64,000 nt of DNA from Longilinea sp964536805. GTDB taxonomy: Bacteria > Chloroflexota > Anaerolineae > Anaerolineales > Anaerolineaceae. Below the pieces are notes generated by a model. It was not told the DNA's origin. It searched no databases and saw nothing but the letters and a program-made list of their open reading frames with translations. The stretch is taken from the NCBI GenBank assembly GCA_964536805.1, contig CAZHYQ010000013.1, forward strand, positions 1 through 64,000. Direction: 5' to 3'. Position numbers and translations under genes: made by a program. This document shows positions 9,659 through 19,971 of this stretch, piece after piece (within the stretch, counting starts at the first letter, position 1; each line of letters begins with the position of its first letter).

Positions 9659-12600
9659 TTAGTTGCCCCTGCCAATGATGGGCAGATAGATGAGCGGCGT
9701 ATGCCCGGTGACGATCACGTCGTCGGGGATACCAATGTGGAAGTCATGGTTGCGCACGCGGATGCGCTGGCCGTCGCCATCTTCCGAGGCCAGGCCGGTC
9801 ACCTGCACGATGTCGTTCACGCGGATGTCAGCGAAGCTGCCATTGTAGCCGTCCAGGAAAACGCGCACCGGGCCGCTGCCGTCATCGACAAAGAACGTAT
9901 CGAGGCCGACCTTGCTGGTCACCCGGCCGGTCACCCTGACCAGCCAGCCTTCGTTGGCTTCCAGCGAGGCTTGCAAGGTGGTGAAGACGGTGGGGACGGG
10001 TTCGCCGGTGCTGGGGGCGATGACCTGCACCATTTCAGCTTCGAAGAACTGGATTTCGGTGTCGCCATTGTAGATATCGACCGTGCCGACCACGCGCACG
10101 TGCGTGCCGCGGGTGAAGGCCGCCGGATCGATATCGCCAGCCGGGGCGTGCACGGTGATGCCGCCGGTCTCATCCTGCACGTACAGCACATTGAAGAACT
10201 CGCCGTAGGCAGCCGTGATTTCGCCTTCCACCCACACCAGTTTGTTGAGGTTGTCAGGCACGTCGTCTGCAGCCTGGGCGCGGGCTTCGGCAACCGTCGA
10301 TTTTTGCAGCTGGTCGCCCAGCAGCCACATGACCGACTGCAGGTTGAAGAGCTCGTTTTGCTTGCCGTCGCCGGCAGTGTAGGCAAAGATGGTAAAGGGA
10401 TCGTTGCTGTCGCCGTAGAGCATGATGCGCCCGGCGCCGTTGGCCAGTTCCACCGCGGCCGCGGCCGGAACAGGCACCGCATCGGCCGGCTGGTCGGCCG
10501 GATAGACCCAGGTGGGATTGTAGATGAAGGCGTCGTTCTGACCGTCGGCGTCCTCGTTGGAGGTATGGTTGGGATCGTACCAGGGGGCAGCGCCGTAGCC
10601 CGCGTCCAGATCGCCCTGCATGATGATCTGTACGCCAGCATCCGCTGCGGTCAGGGCTTGCTTGTTGCCATCAACGATGGAATTCAAACTCCAGGTCGAC
10701 ACCTGCTCCACGTTCACGCCGATGCCGGTCGTGCCTGCCGAGGGGAAATCGCCCCAGATGACGCCAAAGACGTAGCCGTTGTTGCTGTTTGCGTCGGTGA
10801 CTTCATCATCGTTCATGCGCATGTTGACGGTCTGGCCGGTGACGGATGCGATGGTGTCGAGGATGGCATTCTCGCGGTCCGCCACGGTCGAGGCCCAGGC
10901 CACCTTGCCGGTGTAATCCGCCAGGCCGCCCATCCACAGGCTGCCGCCGGCCGCCACGTAATTGGCGATGGCGGTCTGTTCCGCGGCTGTGTAGGCTGTT
11001 TCAGGGGCGGTGATGATGAGCAACTTGACCACCGCCGGGTTCAGGTCGGCAGCCGTCAGCGCGTCCAGGTTCTTGAGGACATTGTAATGATGTGCCGAGA
11101 GGTCGTCGATGAAGGCTTTCATTTCATTGGCGGCGGTATTGAGATTGCCGTGGCCGCCATCGATCAGGATGAGCGGCAGAAGTTCATCTGTCACCGTCAG
11201 GTTCAGGGCCAGGCTGTTGTCGTCGGGGTTGTCACCAGCCGGGGCATCGGTAAACTGGGCCGTGATGGTCACAGCACCGGTCAGGATGGGCTGCCAGTTG
11301 AACAGGGCATAGCCGTCGCCGTTGGCCGGAACCGTCACTGCAACGCCAGCCCCCAGCGGGACGCCGTTGACTTCGATGCCGACCGTCACGGTGCGGCTTT
11401 CAGCCACGCGGTTGGTGACCCGCACGCTGAACAATGAGGGATTGTTGGTGGTCGGAATGGTGGGCTGGATGGTGAGATCGGTGATGGAGATATCTTCGCT
11501 GCCCAGCGTCCAGACCGGCGAGGTGACGATTTTGTCGCCGTCAGCCTGGGTGGCCTTGATATAGAAGTAGTGCACGCCGGTGGTGATGTTGATATCGGGT
11601 TCCCAGGTGAAGCTGGCAGTGCTTGGCACCGTCGAGGCGATGGTCTTGCCCTGATCGGTAATCAATTCCACCAGGCTGGCCAGTTCGCCGTCGGGGTCCA
11701 TCCCGGAGATGTCAAAGGCAATCGAGCCGGTATTGGCGATCTCGGAGCCCATCCAGGCGCCGTTGGCCTTCATGGTCAGGGTGAAGTTCTTGTCTTCGCT
11801 GGCGAAGGTGCGGCGCTGGCGCAGTGCTTCCAGCAGGGCCATCTTGGTCAGTTCTGGCATCAGCACGCCGGTGCGGTGATCGGTGTTCACGCCCCAATAG
11901 GTCGAATGGGTGTCGGCGTTATTGGTGGCGCCCAATTTCCAGCCGTAATCCAGCGAACGGATAAACTCGGCTTCCGAGAAGACGTAAGAGGTACCGCTGC
12001 CGTTGCCGACTTCCTCCAGCTTTGCGATGCCGGAAACTTCGGGGTGGTAGAACCAGTCGTTGAAGTTGATCCAGCCGGGATGGTTGAACTGCATCACTTC
12101 GCCGGCCGAATCAAGCGGGGTGTTGACCGGAGAAACCAGCCAGGGGTAGAAACCCGTCACGGTTGTGCCAGCTTCCAGGTTGGGGGTGTAATCGCAGTAG
12201 GTGCAGCCGGGCACGTTGGTGCGGGTGGCATGCCGTTCCGAGTTCCACACGTTGATGTGTCCTTCGGCGCCCTGGGTGTACTCGAAGCCGCGCAGGCCAA
12301 CAAAGTCGGACCCGGTGGCTGCGTTGACTGCTGAGAGCGTATCGGCCCATTCGCTGTCGCTGATGGCGTAGGAATGGTCGCTGATGGCCATGAAATCAAA
12401 TCCGGCGGCCTTGCCGGCAGCCAGCGCTTCGGCCGGGGTGCCGGAACCGTCGGAATAGCTGGTGTGGTTGTGCAGGTCGCCAAAATAGACCTGCATCCCC
12501 GGTTCGGCCATGGTGGTAAAGGTCCAGACGTCGTCCGCGCCCAGCGGATTGCCGGCGAAGTCGGCGGTGCTGGCGGTGACCGTCATGGTGTACTGCGTGC

Positions 12601-15445
12601 TGTAGAGCAGGCTGGCCTGCGGCGTCAGGGTCACGGTAAACGTGACCGGATCGTAGCCGAAGGTGGCCGGGACGGTGCCGTAGGGGCCGCTAAGGACAAA
12701 GTGCGCCAGGTTCAACGAACCCGTGCCCAGCGCCTCGCTAAAGGCCACTGCCACCTGCGAACTGACTGGCACATCCACGGCCGCGGGGGCCGGGAGGCGT
12801 GTCAGGATGGCGGGCGGTACGCTGTCGGCAGCACCGGTGGTGAAACTCCAGCTATGGGCGGTGGCCAGGGGCACGCCGTTGCTGTCGGTCACGGCCGTGG
12901 TCAGCGTGGCGGTGTAGAGCGAAAGCGGGGCCAGCGCCGCGGCGGGCGTAAAGACGGCGGTTTGCGTGCCCGCCAGGTAGCTGACTGCGCCGCTCACTGC
13001 GCCGGAGGGGCCGCTGAGGGTGAAGCTGGCTTCGGTCAGGGTGGCCGGATTGATAGGCTTGTTAAAGGCCGCGGTCACGGGCATGTACGGGCTGGCGCCG
13101 GTGGCAGCGTCCGCCGGGACGGTGCTGAGCACGACCGGCGCGCGCAGGTCGACCAGGTCGGCCTGGGTACGCGGTTGAATCTGGGGGGCGTTGTAAGCCT
13201 GGCTCAGACCGATGATGCGGATCTGCTGGCCTTCCTCAAAACCGCGCATATCAATGTTGGTCAGCTTGTAGGCATAACCCGTCAACACGCCCGAGCCGTC
13301 GTTAACCGAGAAGGTGTAATTGGTGCCGGGGGCCGGCGGGGTGGTGGGCAGGTGGAGCGTGCCCTGCACCTGGATGAGCAGGCCCTGGGTGGGTGCGACC
13401 GACCCGGTGGCCACCACCAGTGGGGCCGGGACGGTACCTGTGCTGATCCAGTTCACACTGGTGACCGGATCAATCTCGAGCAGGCCGTTGTAATTCTTAA
13501 TGGTGCCTTTCACCTGCACCACGTCGCCCAGCGCCAGCGGCGGCAGGGTGAAGGTGCTGGCAGGGTAGACGTACATGCCGCCGGTGGCATCCTGGATGGC
13601 GATGCTCTTGGTGCCGAGCAAGCCGGGCAGCAGGGTCACGTTGCCCTGCAGCGTGCCGGTCCAACCCGCGCCAGCCGCGCGCGCCACGGCAATTGGCGTG
13701 ACCGCGTCGGGATTGTGGGTGGTTGTGAAAGTCCAACTGTAATTGGCAGCCATGGCATCCACCGTCCCATCCAGGTCGGTTACTCCGCTGGCGGTGATGG
13801 TGACTGAACAGGTTTGGCTGTACGGCAGGTTGGCGTCAGGGTTGAGGGTATAACTGGATCCGCTGCCGCTGAATGCAAAATTCTGAGGAACACTGCCGCA
13901 TTCCAGGGCAAAAGCTGCCGCCGTGGTGGTGACATTTTCACTAAAAATCACGCTGAGATCATTGCCAACCGTTACATTGATGGCGCCGTTGGCCGGTACG
14001 GTGGTGCTGACCGTTGGAGGGACATCCGCGGTAGTAGTGAAGCTCATGGTGTAATCGGCAGCCATTGGGTCGGCTGTGCCATCCTGGTCGGTCACACCGC
14101 TGGCGCTTACCGTGAGCGTGCAAAGCGATGCCAGGGGCAAATTATTATCAGGGTTGAGCGTATAGCTCGCGCCGCTGCCGCTGAAGGCAAAAGGTTGGGC
14201 GACGCTGCCACATTCAAGTGCAAACGCCGCTGAAGAGGTGGTGACAGCTTCACTAAAGTTTACCGTTATTTCTGTGCTCAACGATACATTTGTAGCAGTG
14301 TCCGCCGGGGTGGTGGTCAAAACAGAGGGAGGGTTATCCACCGCTGAAACAGGAGCGAGTGCCACGCCGCGAAAAGCAGTATTTGCGGCAGCAGTTGCCA
14401 GGGAGGTTAGGGTTGTTGAGCTTGGAAGTGCATTGTAACCACCTGTATCTTGGACCGTGGCTACGCTGGTGTTGCTAATGGAAAATAACGTCACAGTGGT
14501 TCCGGAAACTAATCCTGTTAATCCGCGGTAACCGCTGCCAGTAATCGTGCCATTTAAGGCCCAGCTTCCGCTGACCTGAGAGTATTTCTGGATGCCTACG
14601 GCATCATCGGCAACATATAAGGTGTCCACGCCCGCAACAGTGCCATCCAGATCGGCAAAAAAGAACCCGTAAGGACTTCCGGTACTGGTTGGAAAACCTG
14701 GCAAGTTTGTGAAAGCCTGTCCGGCTGTTGTCGGGAGTCCGACACCTACCGTGGACAGACGATAGGCTGAGCCAGATGCGTCACTGGCATAAAGCTGTCC
14801 ATCGAATATAGTAACCTGGCGCATATTCGTCACGGCAGTGCTGATTTGGGTCGAAGTAGTTGCACTCAGAGTCGTATAGCGTACGCCACCAGTTCCACCG
14901 GCGATCCATAAGTCGGTTCCACTATCACTGGTCGCACTGCGCGGCGAACCGGCACTGGCAAAATCGGTCAGCGCGGTGGTTGTATCGATGGTTCCAGCCG
15001 CGTCTACACGGCCAACCACGCGGTTAACCACCGTACTGGCAGTGCCTGAAAGAGAGCTAGTGTAAGTACTGGCATATCCGGTTAATAGAAGGTAATGTTC
15101 GTCCGTGGAGCGGGTGATCAATCCTTCCGCTGTGGAAGTGCCAGACGCAAAAAACGCGCGGTTTTCCCCGCTTTGAGTCACAGGCATGGCGATTGATTGC
15201 ACCAATGTCCCGGCAGGGGTGTACTCATCCAGGAATACCGGATTGCCTGTGTTGACAAGCGAACCAGCTCCATCACCCACGCGGTAAACCACGATGTTGC
15301 CTGTGGCAAATGGCGCGTCGACAGCCGGCACGGCAGCAACTTGTGCCGGGGTAGTTGCCGTCGCGCTTTGCGCCGGCAAGGCCAGGGCGCTGGCTGCCAG
15401 CGCAAATATGACCAATAGATTCCAAAATCGCGTTTGAAGTTTCAT
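9659..15445 (-). CDS. Giant secreted protein with PHP phosphoesterase domain
   Basis: 1928 residues with a signal peptide nearly identical to those of its two neighbours (MKLQTRFWNLLVIFALAASA). AAGGA precedes the ATG. The order is: a region of unclear fold, perhaps a beta-propeller, to about 370; two SbsA-type Ig domains (PPSVLTTTPADTATN and a second copy); an OB-fold-like segment; two more Ig domains; a PHP domain near residue 985 with GDLHNHTSYSDG and AISDHS, as in CehA/McbA-type metallohydrolases; a CARDB-like Ig segment; a flavodoxin/GATase-like segment near 1430 (LIDGGHGNLNTAANEMKAF); and C-terminal OB-like modules near 1735. The tail is LIYLPIIGRGN. It probably acts outside the cell as a metal-dependent phosphoesterase. 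Substrate is unknown. It has its own strong terminator, so it is likely transcribed separately. Confidence 0.8.
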   Translation of the reverse strand: MKLQTRFWNLLVIFALAASALALPAQSATATTPAQVAAVPAVDAPFATGNIVVYRVGDGAGSLVNTGNPVFLDEYTPAGTLVQSIAMPVTQSGENRAFFASGTSTAEGLITRSTDEHYLLLTGYASTYTSSLSGTASTVVNRVVGRVDAAGTIDTTTALTDFASAGSPRSATSDSGTDLWIAGGTGGVRYTTLSATTSTQISTAVTNMRQVTIFDGQLYASDASGSAYRLSTVGVGLPTTAGQAFTNLPGFPTSTGSPYGFFFADLDGTVAGVDTLYVADDAVGIQKYSQVSGSWALNGTITGSGYRGLTGLVSGTTVTLFSISNTSVATVQDTGGYNALPSSTTLTSLATAAANTAFRGVALAPVSAVDNPPSVLTTTPADTATNVSLSTEITVNFSEAVTTSSAAFALECGSVAQPFAFSGSGASYTLNPDNNLPLASLCTLTVSASGVTDQDGTADPMAADYTMSFTTTADVPPTVSTTVPANGAINVTVGNDLSVIFSENVTTTAAAFALECGSVPQNFAFSGSGSSYTLNPDANLPYSQTCSVTITASGVTDLDGTVDAMAANYSWTFTTTHNPDAVTPIAVARAAGAGWTGTLQGNVTLLPGLLGTKSIAIQDATGGMYVYPASTFTLPPLALGDVVQVKGTIKNYNGLLEIDPVTSVNWISTGTVPAPLVVATGSVAPTQGLLIQVQGTLHLPTTPPAPGTNYTFSVNDGSGVLTGYAYKLTNIDMRGFEEGQQIRIIGLSQAYNAPQIQPRTQADLVDLRAPVVLSTVPADAATGASPYMPVTAAFNKPINPATLTEASFTLSGPSGAVSGAVSYLAGTQTAVFTPAAALAPLSLYTATLTTAVTDSNGVPLATAHSWSFTTGAADSVPPAILTRLPAPAAVDVPVSSQVAVAFSEALGTGSLNLAHFVLSGPYGTVPATFGYDPVTFTVTLTPQASLLYSTQYTMTVTASTADFAGNPLGADDVWTFTTMAEPGMQVYFGDLHNHTSYSDGSGTPAEALAAGKAAGFDFMAISDHSYAISDSEWADTLSAVNAATGSDFVGLRGFEYTQGAEGHINVWNSERHATRTNVPGCTYCDYTPNLEAGTTVTGFYPWLVSPVNTPLDSAGEVMQFNHPGWINFNDWFYHPEVSGIAKLEEVGNGSGTSYVFSEAEFIRSLDYGWKLGATNNADTHSTYWGVNTDHRTGVLMPELTKMALLEALRQRRTFASEDKNFTLTMKANGAWMGSEIANTGSIAFDISGMDPDGELASLVELITDQGKTIASTVPSTASFTWEPDINITTGVHYFYIKATQADGDKIVTSPVWTLGSEDISITDLTIQPTIPTTNNPSLFSVRVTNRVAESRTVTVGIEVNGVPLGAGVAVTVPANGDGYALFNWQPILTGAVTITAQFTDAPAGDNPDDNSLALNLTVTDELLPLILIDGGHGNLNTAANEMKAFIDDLSAHHYNVLKNLDALTAADLNPAVVKLLIITAPETAYTAAEQTAIANYVAAGGSLWMGGLADYTGKVAWASTVADRENAILDTIASVTGQTVNMRMNDDEVTDANSNNGYVFGVIWGDFPSAGTTGIGVNVEQVSTWSLNSIVDGNKQALTAADAGVQIIMQGDLDAGYGAAPWYDPNHTSNEDADGQNDAFIYNPTWVYPADQPADAVPVPAAAAVELANGAGRIMLYGDSNDPFTIFAYTAGDGKQNELFNLQSVMWLLGDQLQKSTVAEARAQAADDVPDNLNKLVWVEGEITAAYGEFFNVLYVQDETGGITVHAPAGDIDPAAFTRGTHVRVVGTVDIYNGDTEIQFFEAEMVQVIAPSTGEPVPTVFTTLQASLEANEGWLVRVTGRVTSKVGLDTFFVDDGSGPVRVFLDGYNGSFADIRVNDIVQVTGLASEDGDGQRIRVRNHDFHIGIPDDVIVTGHTPLIYLPIIGRGN

Positions 15446-15576
15446 TTCTTTTCCTTTAAGGTTTTGGGATTGGGATCGAACGGGATCAGGGAACGGTCAG
15501 AGCAGGTGAAACCTTGCCCCCATTTTCCCATTTTATCAGCGAATGGGTCAATCGCCAACCCGCAGCGGCCGTCCTA

Positions 15577-18500
15577 TTACCATCCGCCGGCGATGACCGG
15601 CAGAAAGAGCCGCAGCGGGTTGGCCAGCACGGTCAGGTTGAAGGCAGTCACGGCCGCGCCGCCGCGGCCGTCATTCGCCGTGACCTCGATGACATACACG
15701 CCCGCGTCGCCGTTGAGCGGGTTGCCGCTGAAGGTGAGGGTGGCCGCATCAAAAACCAGCCAGGCCGGCCAACTGCCGCCGTCCTTGAGCGCGGCCGAGT
15801 AACTCAACGGATCGCCGTCCGCATCGGTGAAGGGCGGGATGGTGAAGGTGTGAACCTCGCGCGCCAGCCATTCCACATCCGCGATCGTTGGGGCAACCGG
15901 CGCGGCATTGGCCGCGCCCAGGTTGAGGCCGATGAGCAGCGGGTCGTGATCGGAAACGCGGAACTCGTCGGCGTTGTAGAGCGAGATAATCTGGCCGGCG
16001 CTCTTAAAGTCGGTGTTGTAATCCAACACCGAGGGTTCATCGGCGTTGATGTGATAATGCTGCGCGTCGGTCACCTGCGCCGCCAGGCTGGCGGAGGCCA
16101 GGGCATGGTCGAGGTAGCCCCACTGCCCGTCAAAGGCATAGGAATAGGCCGAGGGTCCACCGAAGTCGAAGATCAGGTTGGCGTAACCGGCGCTGCGCAG
16201 GGCGGTGATGGGATCCTCCATGGCGTAGGCGTTCAGGTCGCCCAGGATGAGCACGTCCGGGTCGCCAGTGCCGGTTGGGTCGGCCGCCAGCCAGGTGGTG
16301 AGCAGGGTGGCGGCGTTGGTGCGCACGATATTGCAGTTGCCCTGGCCGTCGCCTGCGTCGGGATCGTCACAGGCCGAACCCTTGCTCTTGAGGTGGTTCA
16401 CCACGGCCACAAAGCGGTTGCCGGTGCCGTTTTGCTCAAAAGCCTGCGCCAGCGCCGGACGGTTGCGCGCCTCCCCATCGCCGCCAGTGACAAAGGCCGT
16501 GCTGTTGAGCACGGCGGTGGCACCCACCGGCGTGACCGCGGCCGGTTTATAGATGAAGGCCACCTTGATGGCATCCGTGCCGAGCGCGTTGGTCTGCCCG
16601 GTGAGCGCATCGGCGTTGATGAAGGCGTAGCTGCCGGGCGCAGTGGCCGCATTGAGATGATTGACCAGGTCCTGGATGGCGCTGCCCGCGGCGTAGCCGT
16701 CATTTTCGATTTCCATCAGGCCCAGCACATCCGCACCACTGGCCAGGATGGCCTGCACGGTCTTGGGCCACTGGCGGTTGAACTCGGTCAGGTTATCGGC
16801 GCCGCGGCAGGCGGTAGCCGTACCGCCAACCCCGTTGGTGCAGGCCGAGCCAAAGGTGTTGAAGTAATTGAGCGTGTTCATGGCGGTCACCCGCAGCGTC
16901 CCGCCCACTGCAGGCGGCGCGGCCGGGCGCTCGTTGGCTGGTTGGAAGTCCGGCAGGCCGCTGCCCAGCGCGTTGAGCGTGCGCAGGCGGTAGGCATTGC
17001 CGCTGACGACATTGCCTGACCAGGTATAGGTCAGCACGCCCACCAGGCCGGCAACCGTGTCGCCGCCGCGCAGCGTATTGGCTGCCGAGAGCGGCAGCCC
17101 GCTGCGCCCGAAGACGATCGGGTCGGGGTTCTGGGCATTGGTGGCGTCATCCAGGATAAGGCGGTTGAGGTTGTTCTGCGCCTGCAAGGCCAGCGCCGCC
17201 GCGCCGGGGGCAACCACATTGGTGGGCTGCGCCAGGCGTGCACCGGAGGAAAGCACCACCTGGCCAAAACGTCCCAACTGGAAATGTTCGGTCACAAAAA
17301 GGGTCTGCGGCAGGCGCACCAGCATGCCTTCGTAGCGTTCTGGATAATCCGCCGCGGAGAAGGGCAGGCTGACATCGGTCGGGGTGACTCCAGCGCTGGC
17401 GCTGCACAGGGTGAATTCAGCCAGCGTGATCTGGGTTTGGCCCTGGGTCTCGCCGGCCACGCCCGAAACCCGCACCAGCTGACCCAGGGCGGCGCTGTTG
17501 GCGTTGGCGTTATAAATGAAGATGCCGTCCGAGGTGGCCGGGTCGCCGTCGCCAACGGGGTCTTGAATGTAGAAACCGCGCAGGGCGGGCGAAGGGCCTT
17601 CATAATCGCCCACCACCACGCCCTGGGTAATGACCTGGCCGGTGATGGCCGCGGTTGCGCCGCTGCCCTGGATGGCAGGAATGGGCAGGAAGGGATCGTT
17701 GCAGGCATCGACCGAGGCGGCGGTGGTGAAGTACCAGGCGTAGTCGGCCAGCATGGGCTGGGCTGAACCGCCCAGGTCGGTGATGAGCGTGTTTTCAAGC
17801 GTTACGGTGCAGGCTTCACCCGGCAAAAAGTCGGGTGAAGGGTCGAGGGTGAAGACCTGGTTGTCGGCTGTGGCAAGCCCCAGGGTATGCAGGCCGCTGG
17901 CGGCGCAGGTCAGGCTGAAGGCTCCCGCCGCGGCGGTCACCGGCTCGCTGAAGGTGACACTGAGGTTCGCGTTCAACGCCACGCCGCTGGCATTGTTGGC
18001 GGGGCTGACCGCGCTGACATACGGAGCCGGGTCGCCGTTGGCCGTGCCGCTGATGGAGATGTCGTCGATGCCAACCCACTCGTCGACGTCGGCTGCATTG
18101 CTGGTCATGATGCGCAGCTGCAGCAAGGGCTGGTTGTTGGCATCCGCCGGCAGCGTGACCGAGACCGGCGTGGACTGGATTGCTCCCTGTACTGTGGCGT
18201 CGGCGATATAGGCGGCCGGAACATTGGTAAAGTTGCCGCTGCCGCCCACGCGGTAATGCAAAGCCACCTGTTGCACTGCGTTATCTAATGTGGTGTCGAT
18301 GTCGCGCACGTTATAACTGACCTGGATAGCTTCCATCCCGGCGGTATTGAGAAAAATCAGCACGTACGGCGCATCGGCCGTGCCCGAGCCCTGCAGGGCC
18401 ACCACCGGGTCGGCTATTTCGAATTCCGCCACGCCGCCGTCACCGATGGTAACCAGGGTCTGGTTGGGGATGACATCCATCACCCCGGCATCGTCAGGCG

Positions 18501-18744
18501 CCAGAATGGTCTGCGGATCCACGCCGGTTGAAGCCGTCAGGTTGTCGCCGCGGTAGCCCACGATGCCGGGCACGCCCGACCAGTTATCCACCCCGATGAT
18601 CAGACCGGTATCGGCCCAATTCTGCGTGAAAGGCAGGATGCGCGGGGTGTTGTCGGCCGAGGCGCTTTGCCACGGCCAGGCCAGCCCGCTGGCCGCCAGG
18701 GTAAGGATGGCCAGCAGGTTCAAAAAGCGCGTTTGAGGTTTCAT
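15577..18744 (-). CDS. Secreted EEP-family nuclease, short paralogue
   Basis: 1055 residues with signal peptide MKPQTRFLNLLAILTLAASG. The modules match the giant nuclease in order: N-terminal beta module, SbsA-type Ig domain (YVSAVSPANNASGVALN), OB-fold (GSGATAAITGQVITQGVVVG), EEP domain at about 620-940 (MNTLNYFNTFG, LMEIENDGY, NHLKSKGSACDDPDAGDG, ILGDLNAYAMEDP, YLDHALA, SDHDPLLIGLNLG) and one C-terminal Ig domain ending LRLFLPVIAGGW. The cadherin-like array of the paralogue is absent: the EEP domain runs directly into the final Ig module. Expected role: extracellular DNase or phosphodiesterase for nutrient scavenging or biofilm DNA turnover. An AAGGA lies about 12 bases before the ATG. Confidence 0.85.
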   Translation of the reverse strand: MKPQTRFLNLLAILTLAASGLAWPWQSASADNTPRILPFTQNWADTGLIIGVDNWSGVPGIVGYRGDNLTASTGVDPQTILAPDDAGVMDVIPNQTLVTIGDGGVAEFEIADPVVALQGSGTADAPYVLIFLNTAGMEAIQVSYNVRDIDTTLDNAVQQVALHYRVGGSGNFTNVPAAYIADATVQGAIQSTPVSVTLPADANNQPLLQLRIMTSNAADVDEWVGIDDISISGTANGDPAPYVSAVSPANNASGVALNANLSVTFSEPVTAAAGAFSLTCAASGLHTLGLATADNQVFTLDPSPDFLPGEACTVTLENTLITDLGGSAQPMLADYAWYFTTAASVDACNDPFLPIPAIQGSGATAAITGQVITQGVVVGDYEGPSPALRGFYIQDPVGDGDPATSDGIFIYNANANSAALGQLVRVSGVAGETQGQTQITLAEFTLCSASAGVTPTDVSLPFSAADYPERYEGMLVRLPQTLFVTEHFQLGRFGQVVLSSGARLAQPTNVVAPGAAALALQAQNNLNRLILDDATNAQNPDPIVFGRSGLPLSAANTLRGGDTVAGLVGVLTYTWSGNVVSGNAYRLRTLNALGSGLPDFQPANERPAAPPAVGGTLRVTAMNTLNYFNTFGSACTNGVGGTATACRGADNLTEFNRQWPKTVQAILASGADVLGLMEIENDGYAAGSAIQDLVNHLNAATAPGSYAFINADALTGQTNALGTDAIKVAFIYKPAAVTPVGATAVLNSTAFVTGGDGEARNRPALAQAFEQNGTGNRFVAVVNHLKSKGSACDDPDAGDGQGNCNIVRTNAATLLTTWLAADPTGTGDPDVLILGDLNAYAMEDPITALRSAGYANLIFDFGGPSAYSYAFDGQWGYLDHALASASLAAQVTDAQHYHINADEPSVLDYNTDFKSAGQIISLYNADEFRVSDHDPLLIGLNLGAANAAPVAPTIADVEWLAREVHTFTIPPFTDADGDPLSYSAALKDGGSWPAWLVFDAATLTFSGNPLNGDAGVYVIEVTANDGRGGAAVTAFNLTVLANPLRLFLPVIAGGW

Positions 18745-18881
18745 GTCGGGAGTTATCCTTTTGGGATCTGGGGTGAGGCGGTGACAGGGTGGAAAATTGG
18801 AGTACAGCCGCTGAGCCTTTGCGCAGCGCTGAGGAAAACTGATCTTAATCTAGCGAAAACGGATATTCGCCCATCCAGCGG

Positions 18882-19544
18882 CTAATCGGTGGCCGACTGG
18901 ACATCCTCGCTGGTGAAAACCACCTCTTCCTTGCCGGTCAGCTTCTCCTGAATCTTGGAGAGGATGAGCTGCAGGTGGCGCGGGTGGGCCACGTAGTCCA
19001 GGTCGTCGGCGGGCACGGCCAGCACCGGGCACAGGGTGAAGCCGGCGATCCATTCCTCATAGAGCTGGTTGAGCTGTTCAAGATATTCGGGCTGGATGGT
19101 GCGTTCGTAATCGCGGTCGCGCAGGCTGATGCGTTTGATCAGGGTGGGGGCCGAGGCGCGCAGGTAAACCATCAGGTCGGGCGGGTTGAGAAAATCGGTG
19201 ACGGTCTCGTACAGATCGTGGTAGGTTTCATAGTCGCGTTCGCTCATGTGGCCCTGCAGCGCCAGGTTGCGGGCAAAGATCTCGGCATCCTCGTAGATGG
19301 AGCGGTCCTGGATGACCGCGCCGGGGAAGCGCGCCATGAGCTGGTGGATGCGCAGGCGGTGGGTGAGGAAGAAGATCTGCGAGTGGAACGACCAGGAATC
19401 CATCGAGCGGTAGAAATCGGCCAGGTAGGGGTTTTCGGCCACGGGCTCGTAGAAGGGCTGGAACTCCATGTGCTCGCACACCAGTTCCACCAGGGTCGAT
19501 TTGCCCACACCGATGTTGCCGGCCACCACGATGAACTTTTTCAT
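18882..19544 (-). CDS. Deoxynucleoside kinase
   Basis: This 220-residue cytosolic kinase phosphorylates deoxynucleosides for salvage into dNTPs. The N-terminus has the P-loop VAGNIGVGKST, followed by the nucleoside-binding EPVAENPYLADFY, the DRSIYEDAEIFA motif (the family's ERS/DRS signature) and the lid region LRDRDYERTI. Length is typical of the dNK/dGK family. A paralogue lies at 53829-54467 and differs considerably, so the two probably have different base preferences. GGAG lies about 8 bases before the ATG, and a TATAAT element lies 33 bases further upstream. The neighbouring secreted nucleases would yield nucleosides that such a kinase could use; that link is inference. Confidence 0.9.
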   Translation of the reverse strand: MKKFIVVAGNIGVGKSTLVELVCEHMEFQPFYEPVAENPYLADFYRSMDSWSFHSQIFFLTHRLRIHQLMARFPGAVIQDRSIYEDAEIFARNLALQGHMSERDYETYHDLYETVTDFLNPPDLMVYLRASAPTLIKRISLRDRDYERTIQPEYLEQLNQLYEEWIAGFTLCPVLAVPADDLDYVAHPRHLQLILSKIQEKLTGKEEVVFTSEDVQSATD

Positions 19545-19577
19545 GCTTTGTACTCCGCCCGGAAAGTTGTTGAGTCC

Positions 19578-19583
19578 ATTATA
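19578..19583 (-). promoter_or_regulatory. Possible -10 box of the deoxynucleoside kinase gene
   Basis: TATAAT on the minus strand lies 33 bases upstream of the kinase start. No good -35 element is seen at the usual distance. Confidence 0.35.
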
Positions 19584-19678
19584 CCGTCAGTGGCGGGAGA
19601 AGGGGTGCGGCGATGGGGTATGCGAGAAGCGTTGATGCGGCGCCTGGCGTTTTTTTGATGGCGATCATGAACCCTTCC

Positions 19679-19768
19679 GTAGGTGGGCCTGCAGGCGTAA
19701 GGCTGCTCGAAGCGGCGTTGGATAAGAATTCGCTATCAAGCCTTCGCCCGCCCCGCAGAGCCGACGTC
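19679..19768 (+). repeat. REP-like hairpin (GTAG family), long variant
   Basis: It starts GTAGGTGGGCCTGC and ends CCGACGTC. The extra GCCTGC block after the foot marks a longer variant also seen at 26861 and 28984. It faces the next element tail to tail. Confidence 0.7.
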
Positions 19769-19792
19769 ACGAGCCGATGAATGGCGTTGCCC

Positions 19793-19860
19793 GACGTCGG
19801 ATCTCCGGGGGGTCGATACCAAATCGGGTGAACCACCCAACCCCCTGCGATCCGACCTAC
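19793..19860 (-). repeat. REP-like hairpin (GTAG family)
   Basis: GACGTCGGATCTCCGGGG at the left pairs with CCCCCTGCGATCCGACCTAC at the right. It is the inverse of the preceding element, with about 24 bp between them that contains GATGAATGG, a recurring flank of this family. Confidence 0.8.
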
Positions 19861-19902
19861 CCCAGTTGGTATATCAACCAAAAGTAGATGCTTCGGCTTC
19901 GC

Positions 19903-19962
19903 CTCAGCATGACATCGATTATGTCATCCTGAGCGCAGCGAAGGATCTCATCCCGACGTCGG
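19903..19962. repeat. Intergenic repeat containing CTGAGCGCAGCGAAGGA
   Basis: TCCTGAGCGCAGCGAAGGAT recurs in variant form at 32265-32336 in this window. Similar repeats occur between genes in many bacterial genomes. Nothing coding is seen in the rest of the gap between the kinase and pyrD. Confidence 0.6.
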
Positions 19963-19971
19963 ATCTCCGCT

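Noticed and set aside
9701..13807. Long plus-strand frames opposite the PHP-domain gene
   Set aside because: Antisense shadows caused by high GC and codon bias; the minus-strand protein has signal peptide and clear domains.
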